Positions 25,244 through 35,206 of a stretch of 64,000 bases of DNA are shown one piece after another (positions within the stretch are counted from its first letter, which is position 1; every line of letters starts with the position of its first letter). The notes under the pieces were generated by a model that was not told the origin of the DNA, made no database searches, and saw only the letters and a list, made by a program, of their open reading frames with translations. Origin of the DNA: Rhododendron vialii (lineage: Eukaryota > Streptophyta > Magnoliopsida > Ericales > Ericaceae); assembly GCF_030253575.1 (NCBI RefSeq), contig NC_080563.1, positions 38,857,501 through 38,921,500 on the forward strand, written 5' to 3'. The translations under genes were made by a program, and so were the position numbers.

Positions 25244-26146
25244 ATAATGTTCATTTTTTCAATATTTACCACTCATATCTGTCACCTGAATTAATTGTCG
25301 GTTATTTTGGTGTGCAATCCAACATTGGAAAGAGATCCATCTCCTTTTTTTTTTTTTAACAAACTCAGTTAATTTTGATTACTCAAAATTCGCTCAAAGG
25401 ACTACAAACCCCAAATTGGAGCTCATCAATAAGAACAAATCCACGATAATCGAATTATTCATGTGGTTTAAACAGAAATACTCTTGGTACAGGAAAACCA
25501 CTACCTAAAGAGATGGATAATCGGGCTATCCATCTCTTTTATCTCAATTTTTCGGGCCACGGGTACTTTTTCACCATCATACAAATACAATAGTGCACGG
25601 AACTCATATTAGCCGTATGTTTTAAGAGCTGGAGTCCATTTTTGCTGTGTTTGGTTTGTGTTTTGAAATTTTTTTTAAAAAATAGTAAGGGTAATAAGTG
25701 AAAAGAGATAGAGAGAGAAATGTTAGAAGTAGGAGAAATCTAGGGGAAATTTTTTGAAAAATTCTTTTCAAATAGCATAGAGAACAAGGAGTTTTTGCGA
25801 GGGTAGGAACAATAATTTTTGGATCTGGCCATTCTGTAGTCAACTGTAGGGTGTACAGTCAAATATGGACCGTTCATATTGACAATTATTGGTTCGTGAA
25901 TTTTTTTACTGGTAAAAATATATTATTACCGGTTAAAGATTCAAAACAAATTATTGAAAACGATGACCGATGGTTCCAATCATTTGAATCGCAGACAAGC
26001 CATATACTAATTTTTCCCTTGTGGGATCCCACTCCTTCCTGGTACTTTCCCCATTTCAACACTATCATAAGCTCTGTGATAAAGCTCCATAGAACAACCC
26101 AGTTGAGTTTCAAACAGAAAACAATTTTCTCATTATTCAATTGACA
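25244..26146. other. Spacer upstream of BAHD copy 2
   Basis: No gene seen. AT-rich, with a T run at 25346-25358. The last 80 bases (AAAGCTCCATAGAACAACCC and on) resemble the leaders of copies 7 and 8, so they are probably the leader of copy 2. Confidence 0.4.
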
Positions 26147-27508
26147 ATGAACCCTCCAATTGTTCGAACCATCTCAGAGTGCTTCATCAAACCACAATAT
26201 GCATTAGAAAAACCAAGCCATCCACCAGTCTACTTGGCCCCATTCGACCTAGCCATGCTATCAATGCAATACATACAGAAGGGTCTTCTCTTCATCAAAC
26301 CCACCCCAACAAATGACCGAGAAAACCCTGTCCAAACTCTGCTAGAGAAGCTCAAGGAGTCCATGTCTCTCACCCTAGCCCAGTTCTATCCCCTCGCCGG
26401 TCGGCTTGCGACCCACAAACAAGAAAACCCGCGTTCTTATTTCGTGTGCATCGATTGCAACGACAGCCCCGGAGCAAAACTTATCCACGCAACAGCGGAT
26501 TTAACCGTCGCTGACATTCTTTCGCCCGTTGATGTCCCTGTGGTCGTTCAATCGTTCTTTGAGCATGGCAGGGCGGTTAATCACGATGGGCACGCGATGT
26601 CATTGCTGTCGATTCAAGTGACGGAGCTAATCGATGGGATCTTCGTTGGTTGCTCGATCAACCACGTGGTTGCTGACGGAACATCGTATTGGCAGTTCTT
26701 CGACGGTTTGTCGAATGCCTTCCGTGCAGGAGAAAAGAGTTTCGAAATTTCTCGTCCCCCAGTCCTTCATCGCTGGTTTCCCGATGGGTACGGCCCGATT
26801 ATCGACCTCCCTTTCTCTCACCACGATGAATTCATCGGACGAGTCCAGGCGCCCCCACATAGAGCGAGAATCTTCCACTTCTCGTCGGAATCTGTGGCCG
26901 AACTCAAGCGTAAGGCCAACTCGGAGTGTAAAACCCTCGATATCTCTTCGTTCCAAGCCATATCCGCGCTCATCTGGAGGTGCGTCACACGAGCACGCAG
27001 TGTTCCACGCGACCAGGAAACCAGCTGCAGCATGGCTGCGAATAACCGGACCCGAATGGACCCGCCGTTGCCAGACGAGTATTTCGGCAACTCAGTTCAG
27101 CTGGTGAAAGGAAAAGCCTCCGCCGGTGAACTCGTCCAGCACGGGTTCGGGTGGGCGGCGCGGCGGCTGCACGAGGCGGTGGCAGGCCACTGCGCCGCGG
27201 CGGTGCGAGAGTATGTAGAGAAGTGGATGGAGCATCCGATTATGTACGTTAATGGGAAGTTTTCGGACCAGTTCAGTTTGGTGATGGCGTGGTCGACTCG
27301 GTTTGCAATGTATGAGTGTGAGTTTGGGATGGGAAGAGCGGTGGCGATTCGGAGTGGTTATGACACGAGGTTTGACGGGAAAGTGACGTTTTACCCCGGG
27401 ATCGAAGGCGGCGGAAGCATGGATGTGGAGGTGTGCTTGTTGCCGGAGGCAATGAGGGAACTTGAATCCGATGGGGAGTTTATGGATGCTGTCAATGGCA
27501 AGCGCTGA
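26147..27508 (+). CDS. BAHD acyltransferase, At3g50280-like (copy 2)
   Basis: A single-exon gene of 453 aa, usual for BAHD enzymes (about 430-460). The ATG at 26147 starts MNPPIVRTISECF, the family N-terminus. The catalytic HXXXD motif is HVVAD at residues 173-177, inside CSINHVVADGTSYW. The structural motif, DFGWG in most BAHDs, is EFGMG at 392-396, as is usual in this clade. BAHD enzymes move an acyl group from an acyl-CoA to an alcohol or amine in the cytosol; the acceptor cannot be told. It belongs with copy 1 and the C-terminal half of copy 7 (group A: SINHVV, ETSCSMAANN, EVCLLPEAM). It is more diverged from the other copies than they are from each other. The 3' third is notably GC-rich. 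Confidence 0.9.
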   Translation: MNPPIVRTISECFIKPQYALEKPSHPPVYLAPFDLAMLSMQYIQKGLLFIKPTPTNDRENPVQTLLEKLKESMSLTLAQFYPLAGRLATHKQENPRSYFVCIDCNDSPGAKLIHATADLTVADILSPVDVPVVVQSFFEHGRAVNHDGHAMSLLSIQVTELIDGIFVGCSINHVVADGTSYWQFFDGLSNAFRAGEKSFEISRPPVLHRWFPDGYGPIIDLPFSHHDEFIGRVQAPPHRARIFHFSSESVAELKRKANSECKTLDISSFQAISALIWRCVTRARSVPRDQETSCSMAANNRTRMDPPLPDEYFGNSVQLVKGKASAGELVQHGFGWAARRLHEAVAGHCAAAVREYVEKWMEHPIMYVNGKFSDQFSLVMAWSTRFAMYECEFGMGRAVAIRSGYDTRFDGKVTFYPGIEGGGSMDVEVCLLPEAMRELESDGEFMDAVNGKR

Positions 27509-27542
27509 AGGGAACAACATGGAAATCACTCATGTTAGGATG

Positions 27543-27933
27543 TAGTGGCGTAGCAAAAAATATGCACAAGTGGGAGCACTATGAAATAAAAAATTCTAGA
27601 GATTCCAAATCTTGCACATCCCATCAACTAATGACTTGATATTTTTTGGTAATACGACGTTGGCTTGAGTGTTCAATCACTAGAAACAAATGAGAGTTTT
27701 TAGATTTTGGAGCAGTATTTTGTTCTTTACCTATTCCGAATCCTAAATAAAGTAGATAATGTTTTCTTGTTCATCCTATTATTGAGTTATTAAACAGAAT
27801 ATCATTTATGTGTGCACATTTGGATGAGTTGATTGAACTATATACAAAGCAATAGCTAATTCGATTCAAGTAAAAACAAAATGCAGTGGGGGCCATGTCT
27901 AGCTCCGGTGGGCCGACAATGGCTTCGCCACTG
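27543..27933. mobile_element. Non-autonomous hAT element
   Basis: The ends are TAGTGGCGTAGC and GGCTTCGCCACTG, imperfect inverted repeats of the common plant hAT type. They are flanked by 8-base direct repeats TTAGGATG (27535-27542) and TTAGGACG (27934-27941). At 391 bases it has no transposase. It lies just behind copy 2, probably in or near its 3' UTR. Confidence 0.75.
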
Positions 27934-27941
27934 TTAGGACG

Positions 27942-28354
27942 CAACCACCAACCACAACTCTCTCACCACCCTATTAAAGGCCACGCATTTACATGTGATG
28001 ACATGCCCAATTAAATACTTTTCGATTGACAGACAAGGGAAGAAGAAAGAGAAGGAGAAGTTCCTTTTGTCTTCTCAGTTGGGCTGAATGGTCGCATATT
28101 CAAAGGGGATATACTTGGATTCCATGTATGAAATTAATGGCTCTTGAACTTTGTCTACTCACCTTCCCACTCATCCTCCCTTCCCCGAAATTGCTTGGGA
28201 AAAAAAAAAATCAAATTGGCAGATTTTTGGATCAAGTGATCTCTTTTCTTGGTCCCTTCCAAATTTTAACTACGCAAGCTTGGAATAAATCTCAATACAA
28301 TACAGCTAAGTTTCAATTAACATTCAATTAAGCAAGAAACCAATATTCTCCACA
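27942..28354 (+). promoter_or_regulatory. Upstream region of BAHD copy 3
   Basis: It contains the shared array block CCCACTCATCCTCCCTTCCC at 28166-28185, continuing into CGAAATTGCTTGGGAAAA, about 190 bases before the ATG. A second conserved stretch, CTCAATACAATACAGCTAA, lies about 60 bases before the ATG. The same pair occurs before copy 6, so this looks like a conserved promoter plus leader. Confidence 0.5.
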
Positions 28355-29719
28355 ATGAACACTCCAACTGTTCAAACCATCTCAGAGTGCTTTATCAAAC
28401 CACCATATTCAGTGGAAGAGGTAAAGCCTCCAATCCACTTGGCCGCATGGGACTTAGCCATGCTCTCAGTGCATTACATCCAAAAGGGTCTTCTGTTCAT
28501 TAAGCCCCAAACAACAACAAATGACCAAGAAAACCCAGTCGAATCCCTCCTAAATAGGCTCAAGGATTCCCTCTCTCTCACCCTTGTTCACTTCTACCCG
28601 CTAGCCGGTCAACTCGCAACCCTAAAACAAGAAAACCCTCCTTCTTACTCTGTGTACATCGATTGCAACAATAGTCCCGGAGCAAAATTTATCTATGCAA
28701 GTGCGGATTTAACCATCGCCGACATTCTTTCGCCTGTTGATGTTCCTGTAGTTGTCCAATCCTTCTTTGATCACGACAGGGCGATTAATCACGATGGGCA
28801 TTCGATGTCGTTGCTGTCAATTCAAGTCACGGAGTTAAAGGATGGGATATTCATCGGTTGTTCAGCCAACCACGCGGTTATTGATGGAACATCTTATTGG
28901 CATTTCCTGGAAATTTTGTCGCACACCTTCTGTGCAGAGGAAAAGAATCCTGGAATTCCTCGACCTCCAATTCTTAAACGTTGGTTTCCTAACGGGCACG
29001 GTCCTATGCACAGCCTCCCTTTCTCTCACCACGATCAGTTTCTTAGTAGATTTGAAGCGCCCCCGCTTAGAGAGAGAATATTTCACTTCTCGTCGGAATC
29101 CATAGCCAAACTGAAAGGAAAGGCCAATTCTGAAAGCAAATCAAGCAAGATCTCCTCGTTCCAATCGGTATCCGCGCTGGTCTGGAGGTGCGTGATCCGG
29201 GCCCGTTGTCTTCCGCGTGACCCGGAAACAACTTGCATCATCACTGCAAATAACCGAAGCCGAATGGACCCGCCATTGCCGAACGAGTATTTTGGGAATT
29301 CGGTGCTCAGATTGATGGGAAAAGCCTCCGTCGGAGACCTGCTCGATCACGGGTTAGGGTGGGCGGCGTCGCAGTTGCACGAGGCCGTGGAGGGCCACTC
29401 CGATGCAGCGGTGCGGGAGTGGGTGGAGAAGTGGATGGAGGATCCAGTCATCTACACACGTGAGCCAGGACTATATAACCCGTATGGTTTATTGATGGGG
29501 AGCTTGCTGCGGTTTGGGATATATGCGAATGAATTTGGGATGGGAAAAGCGGTGGCGATTCGGAGTGGGTATGCGAATAAGTTCGACGGGAAAGTGATGC
29601 TGTACCCGGGGTATGAAGGCGGCGGAAGCATGGATTTGGAGGTTAACCTCCCGCCGGAAACAATGGCGGCGCTTGAATCTGACGAGGAGTTCATGGATTG
29701 CCTTAACTCTAAGTGCTGA
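28355..29719 (+). CDS. BAHD acyltransferase, At3g50280-like (copy 3)
   Basis: A single exon of 454 aa starting MNTPTVQTISECF. HXXXD is HAVID at residues 173-177 in CSANHAVIDGTSYWHF; EFGMG is at 393-397. Other family blocks are present: FYPLAGQLAT near residue 83, the FFDHDRAINHDGHSMSLLSIQ stretch in two parts around 140-160, and RMDPPLPNEYFGNS. It belongs to group B with copies 4, 5, 6, 8 and 9 (SANHAV, EVNLPPETMAALESDEEFMD). Nothing is missing, so it should be an active cytosolic acyl-CoA-dependent acyltransferase; the substrate is unknown. It lies head-to-tail with copy 2, 850 bases downstream. Confidence 0.9.
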   Translation: MNTPTVQTISECFIKPPYSVEEVKPPIHLAAWDLAMLSVHYIQKGLLFIKPQTTTNDQENPVESLLNRLKDSLSLTLVHFYPLAGQLATLKQENPPSYSVYIDCNNSPGAKFIYASADLTIADILSPVDVPVVVQSFFDHDRAINHDGHSMSLLSIQVTELKDGIFIGCSANHAVIDGTSYWHFLEILSHTFCAEEKNPGIPRPPILKRWFPNGHGPMHSLPFSHHDQFLSRFEAPPLRERIFHFSSESIAKLKGKANSESKSSKISSFQSVSALVWRCVIRARCLPRDPETTCIITANNRSRMDPPLPNEYFGNSVLRLMGKASVGDLLDHGLGWAASQLHEAVEGHSDAAVREWVEKWMEDPVIYTREPGLYNPYGLLMGSLLRFGIYANEFGMGKAVAIRSGYANKFDGKVMLYPGYEGGGSMDLEVNLPPETMAALESDEEFMDCLNSKC

Positions 29720-31254
29720 AGGACACATTATGAAGAGGATAGCTACCAACACAACTTTAAAACCGTGCATGAAATTATTCAATGCACATAAATTCACATG
29801 CATCGAATAGTTCGGACATGAAGTTGTGCTTGTAAACTTTTTATTATCAACGTTTGTTCATCTTTATGGTATAGGAGGACAAATTTACCCCCAATGGTCC
29901 TATTATGCTCCTCTCTTTTTTGTTGTTCCATGAGGTACTTGGGTTATTTAGCCACATCTCAACAATATTCTTTTCCGGTAAAGTTTAAAGCAAGCCATTA
30001 ACGTTAGAACAAGGTTATTCACACGATCTATTGTGCTCTGATTATTTGTGTGGGACTCTAAAATGAGTCCACCACAATTCAATGAAAGCATTTTTGTTTG
30101 ACAAAAAAAAAAAAAATGTAAGCATTTCAAACGAATAAGTGTAAGTGAAATGCATCACTAAATCTGAAGGGTTAAAAGTCATTTTCCAAACCTAGAGGGA
30201 GAATCTATACTTAAGGGAAACTTTGGGGGGTCTCAGTTATATTTACCCTGTCAAGTACATTTTCAATGCATTAGGATAGTCTATGAGATAGACTATACGA
30301 CATTAGATGGATCATGACGTTGAACAATGCACTTGAAGAGGGGCCATACCAATGAGACGATCAGCTATGTTGAGATAGTACTCTTTATGAAGTATGAGTC
30401 TTATGAATCTTTTTGGCAACTTTTGGTGGGGATCGCAACCTTATGGTGATCTTTCTTTATGTTGAATATTAACCCTAGGTTGAACCACAATCATACTATT
30501 GGGGGAGGTTGAATCGAAACTCCAGTCCCTTCTCTCTTTCAAAACCCTTACAGCCTTCTAGTAAATCTTAGCTTAATCAATTAAAATCCAAACTTTCATT
30601 CATTTTCCGTATTAAATTAGAGCTTGATTAAGGATACATTGACTTAGTTTTTTACTCCCCTAGAATTAAATTAGAACTTGATTGGATGCAAGGGTATTAA
30701 AGCTAGCTCAATGAATGAATCCCAAAGTACAGTTCCCATGTGAGAGGAGATTTGTTAGGACATATGTGAGTGTTAGATTTCACGAAGGATAACATAATAA
30801 AAAGTTGGGGCTTCTTATAAAAAATTGGATAGTTCATCGTTTTTACAACTTTAAGTTTTTAAATTGTTCTGAGTTTATGTACTTTGTATTGGACTCAATT
30901 AGTGTAGATTCCGTAGAACTACTAGTGAAGTGACAAATCAACGTACATTACAAGCACCTTAACAGATAAAAAAAATATTTGGGTAGTTGAATAAAACTCT
31001 AGATGATAATACGATTTAAAAAATCAATAAATAGACCCCTCACCTTACCCAATCCAAACAGAAAAATGATTATCAATTGATTTGCCAAATTATGAGAGAA
31101 ATGTGCTGATGTTGTTTTCTTTGTTTTTTCCGTTTGGCTTTTGGCTTCTTCTGTACCTACAACTAAATACAAAACAGCTAAATTTCAGTTTAACCAACTA
31201 AAGTGAAGTGTTAGCTTCATCAAGCACTGAAAACAGTAGTCTCCATTTGCTACA
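29720..31254. other. Spacer between copies 3 and 4, with upstream module
   Basis: The first 200 bases contain a tail shared with copies 6 and 7 (GTATAGGAGGACAAATTTAC against GTAAAGGAGGACAAATTTAC). From about 30230 to 30540 the sequence matches the upstream modules of copies 5 and 9 (GGATAGTCTATGAGATAGAC; GGAGGTTGAATCGAAACTC). The last 110 bases are the conserved leader (GTGTTAGCTTCATCAAGCAC). No other gene seen. Confidence 0.5.
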
Positions 31255-32622
31255 ATGAACCCTCCAATTGTTCAAACCATCTCAGAGTGCTTCATAAAAC
31301 CACATTATCCAGTAGAAGAGATTAAGCCTCCAATCTTCTTGGCCGCATGGGACATAACCATGCTCTCACTCAATTACATCCAAAAGGGTCTACTGTTCAT
31401 TAAGCCCCAATCAACAACAAATGACCAAGAAAACCCAGTCAAATCCCTCCTACATATCCTCAACGATTCCCTCTCTGTCACCCTTGTACAGTTCTATCCC
31501 CTCGCCGGTCGTCTTGCGACCCTGAAACAAGAAAACCCGCCTTCTTACTCAGTGTACATTGATTGCAACAATAGTCCCGGAGCAAAATTTATCCATGCAA
31601 CTGCGGATTTAACTATCGCGGACATTCTTTTGCCAGTTGATGTTCCTGTAGTTGTTCAATCCTTTTTTGATCACGACAGGGCGATTAATCACGACGGGCA
31701 TTCGATGTCGCTGCTGTCGATTCAAGTCACGGAGTTAATCGATGGGATATTCATCGGTTGTTCAGTCAACCACGCGGTTGTTGACGGAACATCTTATTGG
31801 CACTTCTTCAACAGTTTATCACAAACCTTCCGTGGACAAGAAAAGAATCCTGGAATTTCTCAAGCCCCAATTCTTAAACGTTGGTTCCCTAAGGGGCACG
31901 GTCCTATGCACAACCTCCCTTTCTCTCACCATGATCAGTTTATTAGGAGATTTGAACCACCCCCGCTAAGAGAGAGAATCTTCCACTTCTCGTCGGAATC
32001 CATAGCCAAACTCAAAGGAAAGGCTAATTCTGAGAGCAAATCAACCAAGATTTCCTCTTTCCAATCTGTATCCGCGCTTGTCTGGAGGAGTGTGATCCGG
32101 GCCCGTCGTCTTCCACACGACCCAGAAACCACTTTGAGCATGATTGTAAATAACCGAAGCCGAATAAACCCGCCGTTGCCGAATGAGTATTTCGGGAATT
32201 CGGTGAGTGTATTGACGGGAAAAGCCACTGTTGGCGAATTGCTTGATCACAGTTTTTGGTGGGCGGCATGGCGGTTGCACGAGGCGGTGGAGGCCCACAC
32301 CGATGCAGCGGTGCAACAGTGGGTGGAGAAGTGGATAGAGAATCCACTTATAAACACACGTCATGAGCCTGCACTGTATAACCCGTATGGTGTATTGGTA
32401 GCGAGCTCGCCTCGGTTTAGGATTTACGAGAATGAGTTTGGGATGGGGAAAGCGGTGGCGATTCGGAGTGGTTATGCAAATAAGAGGGACGGTAAAGTGA
32501 TGTTTTACCCTGGGTATGAAGGCGGTGGGAGCATGGATTTGGAGGTGAACCTCCCGCCGGAAACAATGGCGGCGCTTGAATCGGACGAGGAGTTTATGGA
32601 TGGCCTCAATGGTAAGTGCTGA
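31255..32622 (+). CDS. BAHD acyltransferase, At3g50280-like (copy 4)
   Basis: A single exon of 455 aa, start MNPPIVQTISECF. HXXXD is HAVVD at residues 173-177 (CSVNHAVVDGTSYW), EFGMG at 394-398. Group B. Differences from its near twin copy 5 include LHILNDSLSVTLVQF where the others have LLDRLKDSLSLTLVHF, and SFWWAAWRLHEAV in place of GLGWAAW; the second change sits in a conserved helix and could affect the acyl-CoA channel (inference). It carries one extra residue near position 376 (NTRHEPALYNP). With its downstream spacer and copy 5 it forms a unit that is repeated as copy 8, spacer and copy 9. Substrate unknown. Confidence 0.9.
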   Translation: MNPPIVQTISECFIKPHYPVEEIKPPIFLAAWDITMLSLNYIQKGLLFIKPQSTTNDQENPVKSLLHILNDSLSVTLVQFYPLAGRLATLKQENPPSYSVYIDCNNSPGAKFIHATADLTIADILLPVDVPVVVQSFFDHDRAINHDGHSMSLLSIQVTELIDGIFIGCSVNHAVVDGTSYWHFFNSLSQTFRGQEKNPGISQAPILKRWFPKGHGPMHNLPFSHHDQFIRRFEPPPLRERIFHFSSESIAKLKGKANSESKSTKISSFQSVSALVWRSVIRARRLPHDPETTLSMIVNNRSRINPPLPNEYFGNSVSVLTGKATVGELLDHSFWWAAWRLHEAVEAHTDAAVQQWVEKWIENPLINTRHEPALYNPYGVLVASSPRFRIYENEFGMGKAVAIRSGYANKRDGKVMFYPGYEGGGSMDLEVNLPPETMAALESDEEFMDGLNGKC

Positions 32623-34330
32623 CGGACACAGTATCAACATTTAGAAAAGTGGAATTAATGTCGCCGATTGCAATTAATTGAGACTCGATTTGGTTTGGTT
32701 CATCTTTTTGTGTCACTTGAATTTTGGTTTGTAATCTCTTAAAAAAGTCAGAGCCACTCACTCTCTCGTTCTCTTTCTCAATGCTCTGCTATTGTGGTGT
32801 GGGTTTGTGAATAGCCTTAGCTCGGAGAAAATCACTACGTTTCGTTTGTAATTTTGAGATAATTTTTTTTTTTATAGATTTGCGTATTTTTTCGGTTTTA
32901 GTAAATTTTTTTAACATTTTAACAAATTCTTTTACTTTTTGAATAAAAGTACGCTATGTATATCCAAAAAGTATAAAATAAGTAAATTTTTTTACAAAAA
33001 ATCATTAAAGACGAAAAAACACGGATGATGAAACAGTCAAAAGTTTTGAAGAGAATATTTCTAAAAGGAGAACCAAACGAAGTGAATAATACTAGACAAT
33101 TATAGATCAATATCAAGAGGGAGTTTGGATTCAATGAAACCAAAATTCAATGTCAATGTGAATGTGAATGGTGCCCAAAAGTATGGTTCACATTTGAGTG
33201 GAGATTTGTTTGGACATGGATGAAGGTTATAATTTTGGGTTTTATCTTGGATATTTCAAAAAACATTTTGCAAGAGAAGGAAGATAGAGGTGAAGGAGTG
33301 CCTTTCATTTTGGCGCCAAACCATGTCACAGAAAGCGTGGGAGAGAGAAATTGATTAAAAAATTACAGAATAAGGAGAAGTGAGTGAACCGTTGATCGTC
33401 TCCTTTGACGAGTTAGTGTAGATTATGTACAACTTTGGGTCAAGTCTAGTGCAAAGCAGTTTATGGGACTTTTGTCAGTATTTAAGTAGCTTGATTAGGA
33501 TGCTCCAGGGCTAGTAAAAGTACTGAGAAATTTATGGGACTTTGTTGCGATTTGGTATCGCGACCGGAAGCGATCGACCCCATATTTACTAACAGTAACT
33601 GCAGCAAAAACGAATCCGGTAAGCAATTTAGGTAGGAGCACTAGTTGGTGATTTGAAAAAAAGAAGCTAGGAGCCCGGCCAGGACTACTCCAAGGAGGAT
33701 ATCATAAAAAGTACTGGAGATATATATACTCAATGTTTTGAAAGTCTTAATAATTTGTTTGAAATCAATTGCTTGAGCAAACCAAGTGTAAACAGATTTG
33801 TTGAACTCGATAAGTTTTTAAATCAAGTACTGTCACAAGCTACACAGGCTTAAAGACAAGCAAAACGGGTGAGTTTTGCGCATCTTGTCCGGATTGGAGT
33901 GATGTCCGTCCAGATCGATCACTGCCACCAGCTAGCCAGACTCCTGGACATATGCTGATGGTGGTCATGGCCGGTCCTGAAGGTCGGGTGACTCGGGCCC
34001 ATTCTCTTATATTTTATTACTAAGCTATAGTCGTAAACTATACAAATAAAACCTTAGCTCTTTGTTTATGGTTCTGAAATATTTTTTGAGATACAGAGAG
34101 GCTAGAGAAGAAAGAAAAACAAAGAAGACGGAGAGAATGGATCAAAGAACAATGGTTTCCACCATCTACTCCGCGATGATCAACTCCATCATGAGCGGCT
34201 AAACTCTCCGGCTAGGGTAACGAGGATGCTTCTCTGAATAGTATTATTGTATTGATTTTTAGTGTAACGATTCATGGAGTAGTGGTTATTAAGTATTCAT
34301 TCTTTCGATCTATCTTTCGTGTTCGTATTC
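32623..34330. repeat. Downstream module, copy a (matches 60379-63070)
   Basis: From the stop codon of copy 4 on, the sequence follows that behind copy 8, block after block: TTTGGTTTGTAATCTCTTAA, then GTGTAGATTATGTACAACTT, CAGTAACTGCAGCAAAA, CCACCAGCTAGCCAGACTCC and GAGCGGCTAAACTCTCCGGC. The target of the hAT element present at 61673 is empty here (TGTCCGTC at 33903-33910). No open frame is shared between the two copies, so it looks non-coding. Confidence 0.8.
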
Positions 34331-34759
34331 ATGATATCCAGTACTCTGATACGATAGTTTTCAATGCTTTCGGATAGTCTGTGAGATGGACTATACAACA
34401 TTAGACGGATCGTGCCGTTAAACAATACACTTTGAGAGGGGTTGTTCTGCTATGTTGAGATAGTCTTCACGATATATGAGTCTCGTGAATCGGAAACTAT
34501 TGGTAGGGATAGCAACCCTTATGATGCTAATTTTTTTTATGTTGAATTTTAACCCTAGATTTAATGTTAACCATACTATGAGGGGAGGTTGAATCGAAAC
34601 TCTCTACTAACTACTCCACTTGGTGAAGGGACAAATCAATGTATTAACATATAAAAACACTTGCGTAGTTGAATAAAACTCTAGATGATAAAGACGGTTT
34701 AAAATATCAATAGATAGACCCCTCACCTGTCCACTCTAAATAAAATATATAAATATATA
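34331..34759. repeat. Upstream module of copy 5
   Basis: It matches about 30250-30560 (before copy 4) and 63090-63480 (before copy 9), with shared phrases such as GAGGGGAGGTTGAATCGAAA and TTGAATAAAACTCTA. It is a repeat of the array, with no gene. Confidence 0.7.
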
Positions 34760-34761
34760 TA

Positions 34762-34973
34762 CTATCTTCATTCCAAAATGTTTATCCAGTTTGGAGAATA
34801 AAAACTCAAAAATAATGCATTTTTTTTAAGAAAAAATTTAAACTTTTCATAATTTAAAGAACTCATCGATATCTGATAAATTGTTGAAAAAAATTTAAAA
34901 TTTTCTTGAAAAAATTGTATTATTTTTACATCTTTATTTTGCGAATGGGACAAACATTATGAAACGGTGGGAG
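34762..34973. mobile_element. Stowaway-like MITE
   Basis: The left end CTATCTTCATTCCAAAATGT and the right end ACATTATGAAACGGTGGGAG (read inverted) match, with TA at each border (34760-34761, 34974-34975). At 212 bases it sits about 230 bases before copy 5. I did not see it at the corresponding place before copies 4 or 9, so it probably inserted after those copies parted. Confidence 0.7.
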
Positions 34974-35010
34974 TATATAGCAACTGATTTGTCAAATTGG
35001 TCCTCAATTG

Positions 35011-35206
35011 CACGCTCATCCTCCCTTCTCCGAAATTTCTCGAGAAATGTGCTGATGTAGGTTTTTTTTTTGGTTTTTTCCGTTGGCTTTTGGCCGCTTC
35101 TGTGCATAAAACTCAATGCAAAACAGCTAAATTTCAGTTGAACCAAAGTGAAGGGTTAGCTTCAGCAAGCACAGAAAAACAATAGTCTCCACAATCCCAT
35201 TTTACA
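35011..35206 (+). promoter_or_regulatory. Shared promoter block and leader of copy 5
   Basis: GCTCATCCTCCCTTCTCCGA lies about 190 bases before the ATG, as in copies 3 and 6. It is followed by the conserved leader phrase GAAGGGTTAGCTTCAGCAAG at about 50 bases. The leader is almost the same as that of copy 9. Confidence 0.5.
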
